From positions 3,299,557-3,363,556 of the forward strand of contig NZ_CP130886.1 of assembly GCF_030622045.1 (NCBI RefSeq): a stretch of 64,000 nt of DNA, read 5' to 3'. The DNA is from Planctellipticum variicoloris. GTDB taxonomy: Bacteria; Planctomycetota; Planctomycetia; Planctomycetales; Planctomycetaceae. Under the pieces are notes generated by a model that was given only the letters and a program-made list of their open reading frames with translations, was not told where the DNA came from and did not search any database. The position numbers and the translations under genes were made by a program. Positions 8,439-17,451 of the stretch are shown piece by piece (positions within the stretch are counted from its first letter, which is position 1; each line of letters starts with the position of its first letter).

Positions 8439-10699
8439 GAGCGGCCCCCCGCATCTGACGCAGGGACGATCTGCGAAGCCTGCAGCCATTGATAGGTGCG
8501 TCCGAGGCACGTCATCCGCTCCAGCAGCGGCTGCCAGCCCAGGACTCTTCTCGCCAGATCGCTTTTCACCTCCGCGAATCGCGGCGTAATCTCCAGCACG
8601 TCGCTTGCTCCGCCGCGTTCCGGTCGAACGTAGACCGCGGCCGACTGCATCCTCAACATCCGCTTGACGGTCTTCTTCAGAGCCGGGGACCGGGACAGCA
8701 GCCAGCGGGGCGTGCTGCCGATGGGGTCCGTCCACAGGGCTTTCCGGGCCAGCGCCTTCACCTCGTCCGATGACGCCAGCGTTCCGAATGCTCCGAACCA
8801 GCCGGCCTTGGCCGCCTTCCGTCCTTCCGCACTCGGCCCCGCGGTCCGCCGCACCGTCGCACCGGCCCGCTGCGCAAAGTAGTCGTAGAAGTCCCCCCAC
8901 GTCATTCCGTCATCATCAGCGAGCGAAAAGATTCGACCAACCGCTTCGTCGCCAACTTCGAGGGAGCGGATGACCGCCTCCACGAGGTTATCGACATAGA
9001 CTGTATTCGAGGGTGTCTCCGCAGCCCCCGCCAGAACCAGCCCGCCACGCATCAGGTATTCGATCGGCCGCGTGATGAACGTCTTGCCGAACGGCCCGTA
9101 CACGCATCCCGGGCGAAAGACGACGCAAGGGAGTCCGGACTTCAGCACCGCCTGTTCGGCCGCCAGCTTGCTTTCGCCGTATGTCGCTCCGCGGGCGGGC
9201 GAGACAGGAGCATTTTCGTCGATGATTCCTCGATAGTCGTCCGGATGGACGGCGATCGTACTCAGGTGAGCAAAACGCTTGACGCCTGCCGTCTTCGCAG
9301 CATCGAGCAGGCCGCGCGTGCCGTCGACCGTGACTTTGAACACCGAAGAGCGATCCCAGCTTTCCGTCCCGATCGCGCAGTGCACAATGGCATCGACATC
9401 TTTGACCAGTCGGGCGGCATCCTCGCTGCGGGTGAGGTCCGCCTGGATCATTTCGACCGGCAGCCGCGCCAGCCGGCTGGCGTTTCCGGGGTTGTGAACG
9501 ACGGCCCGGACGGCGTATCCGCTGCGGCGGCTGAGGATCTCCGCCACCCGGCAACCGATGAATCCGGTCGCGCCGGTCACCAAGACTCGGCGCGGAGCCC
9601 CGATCGCTTCGACTCGCGGCTTCGTCACCTCGGCAGCATCGCAGAGCGGGTGCGAAACCCAAGGCTCTTCGAGCGGTCGAACCTTCTGATAGCACTCATC
9701 GATCAATCGTGCGGACGCCAGGGCCGAACGCCCCGACAACACGGGCTGGCGTCGGGCCGCAATCGCGTCCACCCAGTCGTCGATCTCCGCGCGAAACGTC
9801 TCCAGCCAATTGGTTTCCGGCTCGTCGGTCCACTTCAGTTCCAACTGGTGCCGGGCGACTTCTCCGGTTCGCGGATCTCTGAACTCCAGCCCGTTTTGAC
9901 GGACGATCACGCGGTAACGATCTGACGGCGGAATGACCAGTTCGCCCCGTTCGCAGATCACCCGCAATTCGTTCGGCAGATTCCGGGTCCGACTGAGTTC
10001 GACCCGTCCGTCGACGGGCCGACCACGATGGCTGAGCCTCAAGCGGGCGATGCAGTCGGATTCGATGCTGCCCAGCGCATTGTCTTCGTAGTCGAGGATC
10101 TCTCCCGGTCCATCGAACAGATAGAGCAGTTGATCGAAGTAATGCGGCCCCATATCCATCAGGACGCCACCGCCGGCGTGCGACTTCAGCATATTGCCCA
10201 GCGTGGCCGCCGCCCAGCCGTAGACCGCACCCCCTTCGAGATCGAAGCTCAGCGGTTTGCCCAACATCTCGGCATCAATGGCCGACTTCAGCATTCGCAG
10301 GCAGGGCAGCAGGCGGCGGAAGACGCCGACCGACAGAACGTTGCCGGTCCGTTCGGCCGTCGCCACCATCGATTCCGCGTCAGCCAGCGTCGTCGCCATC
10401 GGCTTCTCGACGAGGACGTGAATGCCCCGTTCCAGCAGCATGTTGGTGCAGGCCGCGTGATGTCCCGGTGGAGTGGCAATCACCGCGGCGTCGATGAGAT
10501 CGGTCGTCAGCCCGGCGGCATCGGCCAAGACTTTGTCGATCTTGTACGCGTCGGCCAGCGGCTTGACACGTTGCACGTCTCGGTCCACGAGCGCGACCAG
10601 CCGCACCCCCTCGTGCCCGGCCAGGACGGGAAGGTGGTAGCGTTCGGCGACGGCGCCGCAGCCGATGATGGCGATGCGAAGTTGGCTCGACTGAGTCAT
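8435..10699 (-). CDS. Fused Gfo/Idh/MocA oxidoreductase and NAD-dependent epimerase
   Basis: A 754-residue fusion of two nucleotide-sugar-type enzymes. Residues about 5-345 are a Gfo/Idh/MocA oxidoreductase: the Rossmann motif IAIIGCGAVAERYHLP, the conserved VLVEKPMATTLADAE and MGPHYFDQLLYLFDGPGE. A linker leads to an extended-SDR epimerase/dehydratase domain starting near residue 375 with RVLVTGATGFIGCRVAEIL, followed by AHLSTIAVH and the catalytic YGESK motif. ATG 10699 places the first strand six residues in. Both halves bind NAD(P) and could act in sequence on one sugar. The substrate is unknown, and no gene here encodes an obvious aminotransferase to complete an amino-sugar pathway. Confidence 0.9.
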   Translation of the reverse strand: MTQSSQLRIAIIGCGAVAERYHLPVLAGHEGVRLVALVDRDVQRVKPLADAYKIDKVLADAAGLTTDLIDAAVIATPPGHHAACTNMLLERGIHVLVEKPMATTLADAESMVATAERTGNVLSVGVFRRLLPCLRMLKSAIDAEMLGKPLSFDLEGGAVYGWAAATLGNMLKSHAGGGVLMDMGPHYFDQLLYLFDGPGEILDYEDNALGSIESDCIARLRLSHRGRPVDGRVELSRTRNLPNELRVICERGELVIPPSDRYRVIVRQNGLEFRDPRTGEVARHQLELKWTDEPETNWLETFRAEIDDWVDAIAARRQPVLSGRSALASARLIDECYQKVRPLEEPWVSHPLCDAAEVTKPRVEAIGAPRRVLVTGATGFIGCRVAEILSRRSGYAVRAVVHNPGNASRLARLPVEMIQADLTRSEDAARLVKDVDAIVHCAIGTESWDRSSVFKVTVDGTRGLLDAAKTAGVKRFAHLSTIAVHPDDYRGIIDENAPVSPARGATYGESKLAAEQAVLKSGLPCVVFRPGCVYGPFGKTFITRPIEYLMRGGLVLAGAAETPSNTVYVDNLVEAVIRSLEVGDEAVGRIFSLADDDGMTWGDFYDYFAQRAGATVRRTAGPSAEGRKAAKAGWFGAFGTLASSDEVKALARKALWTDPIGSTPRWLLSRSPALKKTVKRMLRMQSAAVYVRPERGGASDVLEITPRFAEVKSDLARRVLGWQPLLERMTCLGRTYQWLQASQIVPASDAGGRS

Positions 10700-10737
10700 A
10701 CGATCGATTGCCTCAATTGTTACGCCTGTCTTCGAAA

Positions 10738-11952
10738 TCACGCATTCTCAATGACTTCACACAACTCGTCCAGCACCTTGGACTGCGAAAAATGATCCCG
10801 CACACGCGATTGAGCTGCGGCGACCATTTCGCTTCGCCCGCCCTCGGCCAGCTCCGCCATCCGTATCAATCCGGCAGCCAATCCGCCAACATCATCCTGA
10901 GCGGTCATGACGCCAATGCCAGATCCACCCAATACCTCAGGGATTCCGTCTACATCACTCACAACAGGCAGACAACCGGCCAACATCGCCTCCAGCAACG
11001 ACAACGGCAGCCCCTCCCGTCGACTTGGCAGGAAAAAAATCCGAAAGGCGGGAAGGATAGACGACACCGATGCCTCAAATCCCCACAGACAGATCCGATC
11101 CTGCAAATCAAGCCGGAAGATCTGCTCGCGAATTCGAGCTTCTTCGGGCCCTGCGCCAGCGATGACCCAGCGAATCTTCAGATTGGGCCTCTCCTCTTGT
11201 ACTTTCGCGAACGCCTCAACGCCACAATCCAGCCCCTTCTCTTCGCTCAGCCGGCACGCGGTAATGACCAAGATCGAATCGTCGGGAAAACCCGTGCGAC
11301 TTAGAACCGCTCGATGTGCTGCGCCGTGCTCGAATGCTCTATTCACTTCAACGCCGTTTCGGACAGTCACTGTTCTCGTTCTTGAAAAACTGTACTTCTG
11401 AATCAAGTACTGTCGAATCGATTCGCTCACACAAATAGACCGCTTCGGCAAGATTCCGCGCGACCAGCCTCGCAGGTACATCTTCCACCACCACAGACCG
11501 AAACCGGGGATCAGTCCCCCGCAATACCAGGCCCGGCGGCACTCGGGCAGCACCGACGGCCGCACATGAAGAATCGTGACAAGTCGTGAAGTACACACTC
11601 GATAAACTGCGTCCTGCCACAAACCGCCCGTATGCAGCGTTCCTTTCACAAGGACGATGGCACCCGGGCGACACTGCCGCACGGCTCGATACAGGTTTAC
11701 CAGTCGCCCGATCCCGCGCGCTACCGGAACAAGAATGCATTCTACGCCGGACGACAGATGCCGACCGTACACAGCCTCCGTTTCTCCGCCAATACACATC
11801 AAGACCACTCGGTGTCCGCGTTCCTGCAACCGACGCAGCAAATGCGTCGTGTGAACCTCGGCTCCTCCCCAAACATGGCACTCCACGATAACTACGACTG
11901 CGTTACCAGGGTTTATCTCCTTGGAGCGAGCCGATAGAGCCATTTGTTGCAT
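10738..11952 (-). CDS. Glycosyltransferase family 4
   Basis: A 404-residue GT-B glycosyltransferase. The acceptor half has VVIVECHVWGGAEVHTTHLL, and the donor half has ILVITACRLSEEKGLDCGVEAF and the EX7E motif in REGLPLSLLEAMLAGCLPVVS. Starts at 11952 and 11943 (two in-frame ATG codons three codons apart) are equally plausible; the longer frame to 12528 runs through the neighbouring gene and is not credible. Base composition is more AT-rich than the rml genes downstream of 13 kb. A 120-base gap separates it from the preceding family 2 enzyme. Confidence 0.9.
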   Translation of the reverse strand: MQQMALSARSKEINPGNAVVVIVECHVWGGAEVHTTHLLRRLQERGHRVVLMCIGGETEAVYGRHLSSGVECILVPVARGIGRLVNLYRAVRQCRPGAIVLVKGTLHTGGLWQDAVYRVCTSRLVTILHVRPSVLPECRRAWYCGGLIPGFGLWWWKMYLRGWSRGILPKRSICVSESIRQYLIQKYSFSRTRTVTVRNGVEVNRAFEHGAAHRAVLSRTGFPDDSILVITACRLSEEKGLDCGVEAFAKVQEERPNLKIRWVIAGAGPEEARIREQIFRLDLQDRICLWGFEASVSSILPAFRIFFLPSRREGLPLSLLEAMLAGCLPVVSDVDGIPEVLGGSGIGVMTAQDDVGGLAAGLIRMAELAEGGRSEMVAAAQSRVRDHFSQSKVLDELCEVIENA

Positions 11953-12071
11953 CGAATACCGCTCTCTGTCGACGTAAAGTGGAAGCAGACGGAGACTAGC
12001 CGAAGCTGCAATCTCACGGAGGACAGTTGCCCCGGAAGTATGCGGGGCGTTTTTTGGCGCACGTGAATGTA

Positions 12072-13082
12072 TCAGACCGATTGAGCCGGGCGCGTATAGC
12101 CGGAATACACGGGTCGCCAGCCGAAGAGCGCAGCACAGACTCTGTAAACCTGCATCTTCGCGATTTGAATTTCGATCATGTAAGGCGTCTCGCCAACTTC
12201 CGCCAGGCGTCGATAGAGGATTGCCGCCTCGTTGAAGCACTGCGCCTGTCGGAAGCAGTAGGCAATTCCACGGACTCGATCCGCAGCGATTGCCGCCAGG
12301 CCGTCGCCATCGCGATGTTTTCGAAAGATCTTTGCCGCAGCGATTAACACAAGGCCCGCTTCGAAATAGACCAGCTGACGATTGCGACAAACGTTGGCTC
12401 CATGTTCGCGACGAAGGTAGCCAATCCGTGGATTGAGAATGCCATCGCTTTCGTTTGCCAACCAGGCGAAGAACTCCAGATCGCCGGCCGCACGAAGCGA
12501 CTCGTCGACGCCGCGTTTGCGTTCCCAAGCCGATTTTCGAAACATAAAGCCCGGGAATCCATATGCGAACATTCCCTCGATCAACAGCTGTCTTCGCAGA
12601 TAGGGCGCTGGAATCCTCCAGTATTCATTCCTCTGCTCGCCGGCCGCCTGCATTTCCTTACAGAACGCGGGCGTTTGCCGCGGCTTTCGATTGTTGTCAC
12701 CGTACACGCCTGCCCAATAAAATGCGAACTCACACTCGGGAGCGTCAGAAAATGATCCGGCGACATCCTCGAAAATCTCATCTTCGAAGATGTCGTCTTG
12801 GTCAAGAACCGAGATCAGTTCGCCCACTGCCGCATCGACGCCAACGTTAATTGGCCGGCAGGGGCCCCCGGAGTTTTTTTCCAACTTCATCACCCGCAAC
12901 GGCACCGGACTCTCCGACTTCAGGCCCTCCACGACCTGCAACGTGTCGTCGGTCGAACAGTCATCGACGACGATAATCTCGCAGGGCAAATATGTCTGCG
13001 AAAACACCGACCGTAGCGCGTCGGCGATGAACCGGCTGCCGTTGTATGTCGGGATGATGACGCTGATTTCGGGAAGACTCAT
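12072..13082 (-). CDS. Glycosyltransferase family 2
   Basis: A 336-residue inverting GT-A glycosyltransferase. It opens with ISVIIPTYNGSRFIADALR and IIVVDDCSTDDTLQVV, and the metal site is in LISVLDQDDIFEDEIFE, followed by the acceptor loop SAWERKRGVDESLRAAGDLEF. It begins at ATG 13082, 21 bases after the rmlA stop, with no credible alternative. The last 100 residues are helical and rich in Arg and Cys. It should add one residue to the growing oligosaccharide. Confidence 0.92.
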   Translation of the reverse strand: MSLPEISVIIPTYNGSRFIADALRSVFSQTYLPCEIIVVDDCSTDDTLQVVEGLKSESPVPLRVMKLEKNSGGPCRPINVGVDAAVGELISVLDQDDIFEDEIFEDVAGSFSDAPECEFAFYWAGVYGDNNRKPRQTPAFCKEMQAAGEQRNEYWRIPAPYLRRQLLIEGMFAYGFPGFMFRKSAWERKRGVDESLRAAGDLEFFAWLANESDGILNPRIGYLRREHGANVCRNRQLVYFEAGLVLIAAAKIFRKHRDGDGLAAIAADRVRGIAYCFRQAQCFNEAAILYRRLAEVGETPYMIEIQIAKMQVYRVCAALFGWRPVYSGYTRPAQSV

Positions 13083-13103
13083 GCCCCGCCTCCTCTTCTG
13101 ACG

Positions 13104-13988
13104 CTACGCTTCGTCTCGCACCTGCCGCAAATACGCCTGCAACTCCGGCGGCGACTGGCTCGCCAGCTGCTCCAGTTGCTCGGCGTCGATGTAACCCCGC
13201 ACATAGGCGATCTCTTCCAGGCACGCGATCTTCAGCCCCTGACGGGCTTCCAGCGTCTGCACGAAGTTGCCCGCTTGGAGCAGCGATTCGTGCGTGCCGG
13301 TGTCCAGCCAGGCGAAGCCCCGTGTGAACTGCTCAACCTGCAGCCTCTCCGCCCGCAGGTAGGCCAGGTTGACGTCCGTGATCTCGATTTCGCCCCGCGG
13401 CGACGGCGGCAGATCGGCGGCAATGCGGACGACCTCGTTGTCGTAGAAGTAGAGCCCCGGCACCGCGAATCGCGACTTGGGCTGCTTTGGCTTCTCCTGG
13501 ATGTCGATGGCTTTGCCGCTACTGTCGAAGCTGACGACGCCATACCGTTCCGGATCGCTGACCGGGTAGGCGAAGATCGTCGCCCCTTGTTCGCGCTCCG
13601 CGGCCCGCTTCAGCAGCGGCTGGAAGCCCTGGCCGTAGAAGATATTGTCCCCCAGCACCAGCGCGACGCGGCTGTCGCCGATGAAGGTCCGACCGACGAT
13701 GAAGGCGTCCGCCAGGCCGCGAGGCGACGGCTGAACGCGATACTCGAACCGCATTCCCAGTGCCGAGCCATCGCCCAGCAGTCGCTCGAAGAGCGGCAGG
13801 TCGTGCGGCGTCGAGATGATCAGCACTTCGCGAATCCCCGACAGCATCAACGCCGACAGCGGATAGTAAATCATCGGCTTGTCGTAGACCGGCAGCAGTT
13901 GCTTGCTGACGGCCCGCGTGATGGGATACAGGCGCGTGCCGCTGCCGCCTGCGAGAATGATCCCTTTGAGAGCGGATGTCTGGGACAT
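13104..13988 (-). CDS. rmlA: Glucose-1-phosphate thymidylyltransferase
   Basis: RmlA makes dTDP-glucose from glucose-1-phosphate and dTTP, the first step to dTDP-L-rhamnose and related sugars. The 294-residue length matches the family. The signature [22 protein letters not shown] with [16 protein letters not shown] is complete, followed by [13 protein letters not shown], and the later block [20 protein letters not shown] with [16 protein letters not shown] 13988 is three codons before the family's usual first strand; the longer frame overlaps rmlB in a meaningless way. It directly follows rmlB with a gap of 68 bases. Confidence 0.96.
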   Translation of the reverse strand: MSQTSALKGIILAGGSGTRLYPITRAVSKQLLPVYDKPMIYYPLSALMLSGIREVLIISTPHDLPLFERLLGDGSALGMRFEYRVQPSPRGLADAFIVGRTFIGDSRVALVLGDNIFYGQGFQPLLKRAAEREQGATIFAYPVSDPERYGVVSFDSSGKAIDIQEKPKQPKSRFAVPGLYFYDNEVVRIAADLPPSPRGEIEITDVNLAYLRAERLQVEQFTRGFAWLDTGTHESLLQAGNFVQTLEARQGLKIACLEEIAYVRGYIDAEQLEQLASQSPPELQAYLRQVRDEA

Positions 13989-14056
13989 AGAATCCGATTC
14001 GATTTCTTGTTTGCAGGGTCCGCTGTGCGGACCAGAATTGGATGACGGCCTGAAAG

Positions 14057-15127
14057 TCAGCCGATGGTTGCCGCACTCAGCCCCAGCCGTTCCCGGCGGT
14101 AGTCTCCCGACTGGACGCGGCTGACCCATTCCCGCTGACTCAAGTACCACTCCACCGTACAGCGCAGACCGTCGACAAAACTCATCCGCGGGCGCCAGCC
14201 CAGCTCGGTTTCGATCTTCGAAAAATCAATGGCGTACCGATGGTCGTGGCCGGGGCGGTCTTTCACGAAGCGGATCAGGTCGTGCGCACTCCGGCCGTCT
14301 GCGGCGGGTTGCAGCTCATCGACCAGATCGCAGATGCTGCGGACGATCTCGATGTTCGTCCGCTCGGAGTCACCGCCAATGTTGTACGTTTCGCCGAGGC
14401 GACCGCGCTCCAGGACGGTCAGCAACGCATCGACGTGGTCCTCCACGTATAGCCAGTCGCGCACATTCTTTCCGTCGCCATACACCGGCAGTTCGCGTCC
14501 CTCGGCCGCATTGAGCGTCACCAGCGGGATCAACTTCTCGGGGAACTGGTACGGACCATAATTGTTGCTGCAGTTGGTGATCAGCGTCGGCAGGCTGTAG
14601 GTTTCGTGGTAGGCCCGCACCAGATGATCCGATCCCGCCTTGCTGGCGGAGTACGGCGAGCGCGGAGCATAAGACGTCGTTTCCGTAAAGAAACCGGTCT
14701 CGCCCAGCGAGCCGAATACTTCGTCCGTTGAAACGTGGTGAAACCGGAATTGCTCCCGCCGCGGCGAGGGCAGGGCGGTCCAGTAACGCCGTAGGGCCTC
14801 CAGCAACGACGCCGTTCCCATCACGTTCGTCTGCACGAAGGCCAGCGGACCGTCGATCGACCGGTCGACGTGCGACTCCGCCGCGAAGTGAATCACGGCG
14901 CTCGGCTGATGCTCCGCGAGCAGTGTCGCGACGTGTTCGTAGTCGCAGATATCGCCTTGCACGAAAACGTGCCGATCCTCAGGCACATCGGCGAGCGAGT
15001 CGAGGTTCCCGGCGTAGGTCAGTTTGTCGAGGTTCACGACGCGCCGACCGGGCTGCCGGCAGACCTGCCGCACGAAGCAGCCGCCGATGAAGCCGGCGCC
15101 GCCGGTGACAAGGATGGTATCGGTCAT
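14057..15127 (-). CDS. rmlB: dTDP-glucose 4,6-dehydratase
   Basis: RmlB converts dTDP-glucose to dTDP-4-keto-6-deoxyglucose using bound NAD. The 356-residue protein shows the Rossmann motif [16 protein letters not shown], the family block [29 protein letters not shown], and the catalytic [15 protein letters not shown], then [22 protein letters not shown] 15127 gives the standard start ([10 protein letters not shown]). It lies 16 bases after the stop of an NRS/ER-like gene and upstream of rmlA, so the three encode consecutive pathway steps. No rmlC or rmlD follows, which is discussed as a finding. Confidence 0.96.
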   Translation of the reverse strand: MTDTILVTGGAGFIGGCFVRQVCRQPGRRVVNLDKLTYAGNLDSLADVPEDRHVFVQGDICDYEHVATLLAEHQPSAVIHFAAESHVDRSIDGPLAFVQTNVMGTASLLEALRRYWTALPSPRREQFRFHHVSTDEVFGSLGETGFFTETTSYAPRSPYSASKAGSDHLVRAYHETYSLPTLITNCSNNYGPYQFPEKLIPLVTLNAAEGRELPVYGDGKNVRDWLYVEDHVDALLTVLERGRLGETYNIGGDSERTNIEIVRSICDLVDELQPAADGRSAHDLIRFVKDRPGHDHRYAIDFSKIETELGWRPRMSFVDGLRCTVEWYLSQREWVSRVQSGDYRRERLGLSAATIG

Positions 15128-15143
15128 CGATTTGATCTCGGTT

Positions 15144-16025
15144 CTAACGGGCGGCGACGGGAACGGCGGAGGTCCAGCGGGCGAGCGACTGTTCGATGGC
15201 ATCGCGGACCGGTGTCAGCCGCAACCCGGCGGCAATCGCCTTCGACGAGTCTAGCACGCAGTTGGACCGGGGGGTCTTCGCGGCCAGACGCATGAACTGG
15301 TTTTCATCGTCGAAGAACTGGAACTCCTTGTCGGTGACGCCGGAGGCCCGGATCAGTTCGGTGACTTCGCTGGTCCAGACGCTGCCGGGATTGGTCACGT
15401 TATACAGACCGTAGGGAAGCCGCAGGCGGAAGGAGTCCAGGCAGGCCTGGACGAATTCGTCGAGTTGGGACAGCGAGTTTTCCGCTTCCAGGAGCGTCTG
15501 ATAGCTGATCAGTTTCTGCAGGTAGTTGCGCGGGTTGGCGGTGTTCTCGAAGGGAATCCGCAGCCGCCAGATGTAGCACTGCTCGGCCCCCTCCAGCACT
15601 TCCTCGCCCAAGGCCTTTGTCCCGGAGTAGAAGCTGCAGTTGTTCTGGCGGAACGAGAAGTTTGGAGGATCTGCCTCCTGGAATCCTCCGCCATCGGCCC
15701 GGCGGCCGGTGAAGATGCAGCCTGAGGAGACGTGTCCCCAGGGGATCTCCAGCGACTCACACGCGGCCCGGATGACGCCCGGCAGAACGCCGTTGCCCAG
15801 GAGGCAGTCGGTTTTCTGCAGTTCGCAGGCGTCGACATTGGGTTTGCCGGTGAAGCCGGCGCAGTTGATGACCCACTCCGCCCCGGCCTCCTGGAGCGCA
15901 GTGCGCAGGCGGTCGACGTCGTAGAGGTCGGCCCGGCGGATGGACTTCCAGGCCAGCCCCTCTTTCGCGAAGAGGGTCTTGAAGTAGCCGCCGACATAAC
16001 CGGAGGAACCGAGGAGTGCAATCAT
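15144..16025 (-). CDS. NRS/ER-like 3,5-epimerase/4-reductase of dTDP-rhamnose synthesis
   Basis: A 293-residue SDR protein resembling the C-terminal half of plant rhamnose synthase (RHM) and plant NRS/ER, which turn a nucleotide 4-keto-6-deoxyglucose into L-rhamnose in one protein. Visible shared features are the cofactor loop [10 protein letters not shown] (residues 6-15), [16 protein letters not shown], the SSGCIFTG block, [12 protein letters not shown], the catalytic YSGTK (Tyr133, Lys137) and [17 protein letters not shown] followed by [14 protein letters not shown]. It stands directly upstream of rmlB and rmlA. General annotation would call it a sugar-nucleotide reductase like RmlD; the NPRN and TNPG blocks argue for NRS/ER. 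The match is from memory of the plant sequences, not a search. Confidence 0.85.
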   Translation of the reverse strand: MIALLGSSGYVGGYFKTLFAKEGLAWKSIRRADLYDVDRLRTALQEAGAEWVINCAGFTGKPNVDACELQKTDCLLGNGVLPGVIRAACESLEIPWGHVSSGCIFTGRRADGGGFQEADPPNFSFRQNNCSFYSGTKALGEEVLEGAEQCYIWRLRIPFENTANPRNYLQKLISYQTLLEAENSLSQLDEFVQACLDSFRLRLPYGLYNVTNPGSVWTSEVTELIRASGVTDKEFQFFDDENQFMRLAAKTPRSNCVLDSSKAIAAGLRLTPVRDAIEQSLARWTSAVPVAAR

Positions 16026-16029
16026 GACG

Positions 16030-17451
16030 TCAACTTCCTTTGCACATCGCTGAATTCGGTCGAACGGGCGACAACTCGGTTGTCGAGCCGATTTTGGTCG
16101 CTGCGTCGGGCTGGATAAATCGTCCCCGCACGACCGACTCGTAAATCTGGTTTCGCCGCCGCGACACCTGTTCGGGCAAGTAATGTCGAATCACCGCCTC
16201 ATAGCCGGCCGTTGAGAGTTGCAGATACAAATCCGGGTTCCGAGCGAGCTTAACGGCAGCCATCGCAAACTCTTCGGCGGAATCTCTGACTAGGAGGTCT
16301 GATTCCGGAGCGACAAGCAGGCCTTCGTAGCCAACGCTTGTTGAAACCACCGGCACTTTCTGGGCCATAGCCGCAAGGATCTTGGTGCGGATTCCGCTCC
16401 CAATCTTCAGCGGGACGAGCATAATGGTTCCAGACAGGGCGCAGCTCAGATCCTCTGCAAATCCCGGGAACTCGACTCGAAAGTTGGACCAGCGTTTGAC
16501 GAAGTCTTCTGGCCAGGCGCCAATGACCTTCAGCCGGCAGTCGGGACATTCGGCCGCGATTCGCGGCCAGATTTCCGTCAGGAGCCACTCGGCTCCCTGG
16601 CGATTTGGAAAATGTCCGCTCGAGCCCAGGAAAGTAAACACTTTTGCAAACGCCTCGCCGCTGTCGCAACGGAACCCCACGTCGGATGGAACCGGAAACG
16701 GGCTCACGTGGACTCGGGCCGAATCCAATCGTTCGCGCAGGAGTTCGGCATCGATCTCCGAAAATGTGATGACTGCATCAAGACGATTCAGCAGAGCAAG
16801 TTCCTGCAATTCCATGAAGTCCTTGACGTAGCGGCCATACGACGATTCACCGCCGCTGTCCAGAAAGCGTTCCGAATAGATCCAATGCAGTTGGTGATGC
16901 ACAAACAGGCGGGGAATGTCGTTCGGCAGCCAGGCCGCCAGTGATAGAACATCGGCAAACTCCAACTGAATCAAATCCGGACGATCCCGCAGTGCCAAGT
17001 CGATCTCGTTCACAAGTTGGGGTGGGAGCTGTCTGAAGAGATTCACGGGGACATTGGCCACCGTTCTCCGTTTGCCGGTCTTGGAATCTTGCGGCGCGCT
17101 GCCAAGCAGCTGCGCCGTCCCATTGAAAAGTGCTCGGGCGAATCCGCGCATCGCCCTGGCTGGTCCACCGGCGTACTCCTCCCACCAGTCGTAGGCAGCG
17201 CGGCAGCGATCGCGAAACGTCGGAGGGGCCGGGGGATCAGGGATTGGCCCGAGGATGGCTGCGCGTACACGCACGTGCGGCAATTGCCTCTGCAACTCCT
17301 CAACGTCGCGCATCACTCCGGGATGCGCGATCGGACAGACCAAGTCGAACTCGTGCTGCCCCAGAAGTGCTGCCAATGTAGAAAACTGGGCCGCATTGCC
17401 GCCGGAATTGATCGGCCACGGAAGGTAGGGGGTGATAATCAGGATTCGCAT
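16030..17451 (-). CDS. Glycosyltransferase (GT4-type, sugar-transferase PEP-CTERM-like architecture)
   Basis: A 473-residue GT-B enzyme. It starts RILIITPYLPWPINSGGNAAQ, a beginning shared with exosortase-locus sugar transferases, and its donor half has FTFLGSSGHFPNRQGAEWLL, DCRLKVIGAWPEDF and the nucleotide-binding PLKIGSGIRTKILAAMAQKV. An insertion of about 70 residues in the acceptor half (RDRCRAAYDWWEEYAGGPAR onward) makes it longer than its neighbours. ATG 17451 overlaps the preceding stop by 13 bases. It most likely adds one sugar of the repeat unit. Confidence 0.87.
   Translation of the reverse strand: MRILIITPYLPWPINSGGNAAQFSTLAALLGQHEFDLVCPIAHPGVMRDVEELQRQLPHVRVRAAILGPIPDPPAPPTFRDRCRAAYDWWEEYAGGPARAMRGFARALFNGTAQLLGSAPQDSKTGKRRTVANVPVNLFRQLPPQLVNEIDLALRDRPDLIQLEFADVLSLAAWLPNDIPRLFVHHQLHWIYSERFLDSGGESSYGRYVKDFMELQELALLNRLDAVITFSEIDAELLRERLDSARVHVSPFPVPSDVGFRCDSGEAFAKVFTFLGSSGHFPNRQGAEWLLTEIWPRIAAECPDCRLKVIGAWPEDFVKRWSNFRVEFPGFAEDLSCALSGTIMLVPLKIGSGIRTKILAAMAQKVPVVSTSVGYEGLLVAPESDLLVRDSAEEFAMAAVKLARNPDLYLQLSTAGYEAVIRHYLPEQVSRRRNQIYESVVRGRFIQPDAATKIGSTTELSPVRPNSAMCKGS

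Noticed and set aside
14870-15295. A plus-strand frame opposite rmlB
   Set aside because: It is a shadow frame of a strongly conserved gene with no features of its own.
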